Positions 59,672 through 64,000 of a stretch of DNA of 64,000 nucleotides are shown piece by piece. The DNA is from Glandiceps talaboti (taxonomy: Eukaryota; Hemichordata; Enteropneusta; Spengelidae): positions 4,552,453-4,616,452 of the forward strand of contig NC_135571.1 in NCBI RefSeq assembly GCF_964340395.1, read 5' to 3'. The number at the start of each line of letters is the position of its first letter. Within the stretch, counting starts at the first letter, position 1. The position numbers were made by a program, and so were the translations under genes. The notes under the pieces are model-generated. The model was not told the origin of the DNA. It did no database searches and was given only the letters and a program-made list of their open reading frames with translations.

Positions 59672-60242
59672 GTGTGGGCAACAGAAGACATAGTTGACAG
59701 TATGGTATCACAACTGACAAGGTGTCAACAACTAAATAAAATCAAGGATCAAATCAACTACCGAATCCAAATACTACAATTTAACTTGCCAAACAAGAGG
59801 TTGGCTAAGTTGGAAATCAACAAAATTAACTGTGCGGGAAAACTTAAAATCAATAATAATATGATTAGATGTCAGAGCTATAGGTCAGCAGGTGCAAACA
59901 AAAGGAAGGAAGACAACACAGCAAACAGATATACATTTTGGCCTATATGCAATATGCATTCTGGTAAGCATATGAGGAAGTTCGGGAACAGTGGTATGTG
60001 GGACAGATTGTAGACATAGACACTGAAGATAAAACAGCAGATGTATAGTTTCTCCAAGGAAAAGTAAAAATTCATTTCAATGGCCCTCTAGACAGGACAG
60101 AGACAAAATTGACTGCAAATTCATTCTTAAGGAGGTAACCACTGCACCGAAAGACCCTTTGTTGAGAGCTTGGAAAATTAATAATGTTGACGATATAGAC
60201 TTGGCCTACCATACATTCAAGGAAAGATATTTCTATAGCTAG
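59672..60242 (+). pseudogene. Decayed transposon-type protein fragment
   Basis: An open stretch (59672-60013) reads with QLTRCQQLNKIKDQINYRIQ. Then, after a frame change near 59970, a second frame reads YEEVREQWYVGQIVDIDTED-KTADV and hits TAG. FLQGKVKIHF then follows, and after another frame change FQWPSRQDRDKIDCKFILKE to a stop at 60240-60242. A 'VGQ.VD.D.ED..A.V.F' segment followed by a 'WP...D' motif is the C-terminal pattern I associate with uncharacterised transposon-borne proteins in invertebrates. At least one stop and two shifts show it is dead. It lies antisense in intron 1 of the sulfotransferase gene. Confidence 0.55.
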
Positions 60243-62245
60243 TACCACCCCTCAAGTCATCTCTGTTGTGCTAAATGTAAATGTACGTAATGAATAAAGG
60301 TTTGAAATTATTAATTATAGGGTCAATAGTTTCCATGGTATTCCTGCTAATTTTTCAGTTTGTAGCAGGTTGTAACTTGTTCAGTCTTGCATTATTAACT
60401 TTATATTAAGGTTAAATGTACTACTAATATTGAGTAAATCATGTTTATTTTGCTTAGTTATATTTTCAGGCCCTTTTTAATACCCAATTATTTGATACTT
60501 TCAATTTTTAAATGTAATTTACATATACATGTTTAAACAATTATTTCATCACTTTGCTGAATGTATGAATCAGTAACAAACTACATGAACAGAAAAATTT
60601 GTTTATGAAAATTCCTAAAAACCCAATATGGCTACCAATATAGCTGCCATTGTACATAATGAAAACATAAGGCTCTTCATGATTTTCAGTGTTGAAAATT
60701 TGACAAAATAATCTGAATATAATCTTTGATTTTATTTTTTGAATTGTGACAAAATAACTTTGTTGAAAATTTTAGCTCAATTGAGTGGATTATTTTGAAG
60801 TTAGCAGTCATCAAAGTTTTCAGATTTTGTCAGAAGAAATATTTAGCATTTTTTGATTTCCTAAAATTGAAAAATACAAGAAAATGTTTTAAAAATCATG
60901 TAAATATTGTTTAAATGGGTAAAACTCATTCAGTAAATTTTTCATGAGAATATGAATGCAGTTTTTAAGAAGTTAACTTCTGGTAAAATGGGGAAATTGT
61001 CACTTTTTAGAGATTTTCAACTCAAGTTTCTGAAAATTAAAAACGGACAAATTATAGCACGGTAATAGTGTAATAACTTTTGAAACGGTGGACCAATTTT
61101 AATAGTTTTTATTTTATTTTACTTCACTTTCTTATGATGATAACAGTTTAATATTGAAATATAACTATTACGGATCTTAATTTTTCATTGTACTCCCTAC
61201 TGCTAACTAAGGGTTTTATTGATGGGACTTTAGCTACATACTGTGTACTCTGTGTTCAGATCAGATCAGAGTACTAGTACAAGTACCATATTCGTCCACT
61301 ATGCAAAATTGAATGGCAAGCAAAAGTTTACGTCTAGTCTCCGATACACAGTTTATAAGAGTCAGTTTTAAACCACAATCACTACACCTTTCCAACTTCT
61401 CGGTAAGAACATCAAGTTCTACAATTCAACCTATGGGCATCTCGCTAACTTTCAGATCACTTCGAAGTTGGAGTTGTCAACTTCGTGGAGCATGGGGAGT
61501 GGTGGGGAGAGTTCTAATAAGGCGTAAAAAAAATCATCATATTGCTGTTGCTGGGGGCGTGGTCTTGTTGCAATTGTGTCCACATTTTTAAACAACATCT
61601 GGAGAATAACATGTCTAGAAACATATCACCAAATTTCAGCGCCCCCCCCCCTCCCCCCATCGACCAAGTACTTTTTGAGATACAAGTTTTTGACCAAAAT
61701 ACACATTTTTACAACCAATTTGCATATTGCTTTTGACATTACATGCTATGTTTTGTCATCTACATATTCCTAAATCCATCCCCATTAAATATCAATCCAA
61801 ACTTTTCAGTAGTTTTGGAATTAAAAGATTTTTTACCCAAATATTCACATTCTTAGACCTAATTTGCATATTACTGATGGGATCTACATGTCCTAAACAA
61901 ATCTTAAAAGTACATACCACTAATAACGTTCACTGCCAAATTTCAGGCCAGCATCCCCCCCCCCCAAATCACACCTGTGATGCGATCCATTGGTGGTGCT
62001 ATGTTTATACCATAGCTGTCTCAAAGTCACTTGTTCTGTCTCGACCCCACTCCAGCTCCCCTCCCCACCCCATCCCCCGTGTGGCGAGTGCAACGTACAT
62101 TACACATAAGGCTAGAGATTACACACATGCAGTTGCAGTATTTAAAAGTAAAGACGGAATGCTAAAAAGTGTAGAACATATTAATTTACATTTTCAGTAG
62201 TAATTATGTACAAACAAGGCTGAATTGACCGTATTTTTTTCTCAC
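60243..62245 (-). other. Sulfotransferase intron 1, last part
   Basis: AT-rich sequence without supported exons. C homopolymer tracts at 61642-61660 and 61957-61967 sit within repeated text (CACCAAATTTCAG..., CCAAATTTCAGGCC...), suggesting a diverged duplicate dispersed element at 61560-61970. Confidence 0.5.
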
Positions 62246-62417
62246 CTGTACGACTTGACTCCGAGCTCAGGATGTACATGATCATGAGTCCACCCAACAT
62301 CATACCAATTGCTACCAATAGACAAAATCTACCGGCGTTCCTTGCTTTGTATATCATAACAACCATTGTGTGTCTATGTCTGTACAGCTTGCATTCAGCC
62401 CCCAAAAATGAAATCAT
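62246..62417 (-). CDS. Carbohydrate sulfotransferase, exon 1: N-terminus and membrane anchor
   Basis: Minus-strand exon ending TCGTACAG|GTGAGA, phase 1. It encodes a short basic cytosolic end, MVVMIYKARNAGRF, then a hydrophobic segment CLLVAIGMMLGGLMIMYIL and SSESSRT. This is the type II signal anchor typical of Golgi sulfotransferases. The first in-frame ATG (62417) gives 17 extra residues; the ATGs at 62366 and 62357 would give the short cytosolic tail more usual in the family. The start is therefore uncertain. Linked to exons 2 and 3 by strand, order and phase. Confidence 0.75.
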
Positions 62418-63256
62418 CAGCGGGGTGAAGTCACGTCACCTGCACACTGTCGTCAGAATCTGAAAAACAACACAAAATACAGAAAGTGGTCAAATGGTGT
62501 ATTTTTTAGTAAAACTATCGAAATTGAATCAGTATACTAGTATATGAAACTGAATCAATATGTATGAACAAAAACTTCTGAATTGGATGGTCAAGAAAAA
62601 CGAAAAGTCGGAAAAGGAGAACGTTGAACGAACACGCGGTGAAAATTTGACATAATGAAAGCGCAACGTTACAAACTTCGCAACCTGTCTGTGGTCGAAA
62701 TATGAAAAAATACAAATTAAGGTGATCCCAGTGAGAAGATATTTTTGTCTGAAAGTCCTACCGTGTCCAGTTTATCCTCAGAATTGGTCTTAACAGTCAA
62801 TATATTAAAGGCAAAATACAGTGAAAAATATAATGATGGCGCCGAACTTGAACGTTGGCCTCGTGCACTTTCGGTACTGGCTGCGCACAAACTACGGAAA
62901 CGTGGGAAAAATTGCAGGGAGAAAATATTTTTTGTCTGAAAGCCCTACCGTGTGCAGTTTATCCTCATAAAATCGTCTGAACAGTCAACATGGTCAATAT
63001 ACAGGCAAAATCCAGTGAAAAATTACAATGGCACATCTTTGGCTCTTGTCACTGTCGGCAGCTCGCTGGCACATGCACGTACGTACGTGAACTCATTTGC
63101 ATATGTTTACATATTTTGTATTAATTACCATATGATTACGTTAGACGCGTTTCAACCAATGACAGCGCGCTAAATTATTTCCGAACGTAGCATTCGCGCG
63201 ACACACCAACAAAATTCACGATTTTTTTAATTCAATTACGACTCGAAAACAACATT
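62418..63256 (-). other. Upstream region of the sulfotransferase gene
   Basis: Likely 5' UTR and promoter, but no core promoter word stands out. A ~100-bp direct repeat occurs at 62741-62840 and 62920-63025 (GTCTGAAAGTCCTACCGTGT, CAGTTTATCCTCA, CAGTGAAAAAT). Confidence 0.45.
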
Positions 63257-63493
63257 GGAGATGTCCGGTATTACATTTTTTACATTGTCAAATAAACTTG
63301 ATCGTGTAGGCTGTGTGACTGAAATACAAATATTGATTCAAACAAAATATACTAAATCATTTGTCATTTCTTGTAACATTAATGGCAGTACAGAAAGCCC
63401 ATGCCATGGCGAAGATTAATGTTCAACAGTTGAACAAAATATTTTTAATTCGATCCAGTGCAATATGCTTACAAACAACGACTAACATTCCAT
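63257..63493. repeat. Duplicated ~235-bp block, copy 1
   Basis: Runs from GGAGATGTCCGGT through GGCTGTGTGACTGAAATACA and TTGATTCAAACAAAATATAC to ACAAACAACGACTAACATTC. Copy 2 starts at 63778 and continues to the window edge. Confidence 0.9.
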
Positions 63494-63613
63494 GATTGCT
63501 GTGATACATGTCATATAACTCAATAAATTATGCCTACGGCAAAAAAAATAGAGAAAGAAAAAAAGAAAAAAAAATGTTTCTAGTCAGCGTATGTGCGCAT
63601 CACTTAAAAACCC

Positions 63614-63748
<135 letters not shown>

Positions 63749-63777
63749 GATAACTGCAGAGCCAATCATGAACAAGC

Positions 63778-64000
63778 TGGAGATGTCCGGTGTTAAATTG
63801 TTTTAAATAAACTTATCGTGAAGGCTGTGTGACTGAAATACAAATATTGATTCAAACAAAATATACTAAATCATTTGTCATTTTTTGTAATATTAATGGC
63901 ACAGAAAGCCCATGGCGAAGACTCGGCTAAAGTTCAACAGTTGAACCAAATATTTTTTAATTCGATTCAGTGCAGAATGCTTACAAACAACGACTAACAT
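63778..64000. repeat. Duplicated ~235-bp block, copy 2 (cut by window end)
   Basis: Matches 63257-63493 with small deletions: GGAGATGTCCGGTGTTAAAT, then the same GGCTGTGTGACTGAAATACA and ACAACGACTAACAT words in the same order. Confidence 0.9.

Overview
The window is animal nuclear DNA: large introns, coding exons with clean GT/AG boundaries, many micro- and minisatellites, miniature DNA transposons and a tRNA-derived SINE. The gene content and repeat style suggest an invertebrate, probably a marine one such as a hemichordate, amphioxus or lophotrochozoan. The sequence alone does not settle the species.

About 46 kb (529-46517, + strand) is the 3' part of one MICAL gene. MICAL is a flavoprotein monooxygenase that oxidises actin and binds Rab GTPases. 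The 5' exons, including most of the FAD domain, lie before the window. The visible exons encode, in order: the end of the monooxygenase domain (529-859), a calponin-homology domain (12324-12674), a long array of short amphipathic helices (13203-18012), a LIM domain (21506-22055), a very long acidic then lysine-rich region (22528-29552), and the C-terminal bMERB Rab-binding coiled coil (40807-46517). All splice phases fit. The main chain sums to 8142 nt, exactly 2714 codons with the stop, including a 24-nt candidate microexon.

The most unusual object is a 4.5-kb open exon (3027-7504) between the monooxygenase exon and the CH exon. It can be spliced in frame to the monooxygenase exon, ends in its own stop codon, and has a poly(A) signal downstream. 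It encodes five copies of an unrecognised ~60-residue basic/aromatic domain. Ser/Thr/Glu-rich linkers and a second repeated module of about 70 residues lie between the copies. This predicts a second MICAL isoform in which the CH, LIM and bMERB domains are replaced by a repetitive tail.

The MICAL introns and 3' flank hold many repeats: a 48-bp minisatellite (9.7-11.0 kb), a 22-bp array (31.2-31.6 kb), a 1.29-kb hAT-like non-autonomous element (36688-37975), piggyBac-type TTAA elements (23770-23973 and 42626-44245), foldback elements, and a 2-kb composite minisatellite (48.6-50.6 kb).

On the minus strand, 62417-53260 is a complete three-exon gene for a Golgi carbohydrate sulfotransferase of the HNK-1ST/C4ST (Sulfotransfer_2) type. 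Exon 1 carries the membrane anchor, exon 2 a short stem, and exon 3 the whole catalytic domain. Its introns and flanks carry a 26-bp minisatellite, three copies of a ~350-bp MITE family, a foldback element beside the exon 3 acceptor, and a decayed transposon-type pseudogene (59672-60242). The window ends in a duplicated ~235-bp block on either side of a CT tract.
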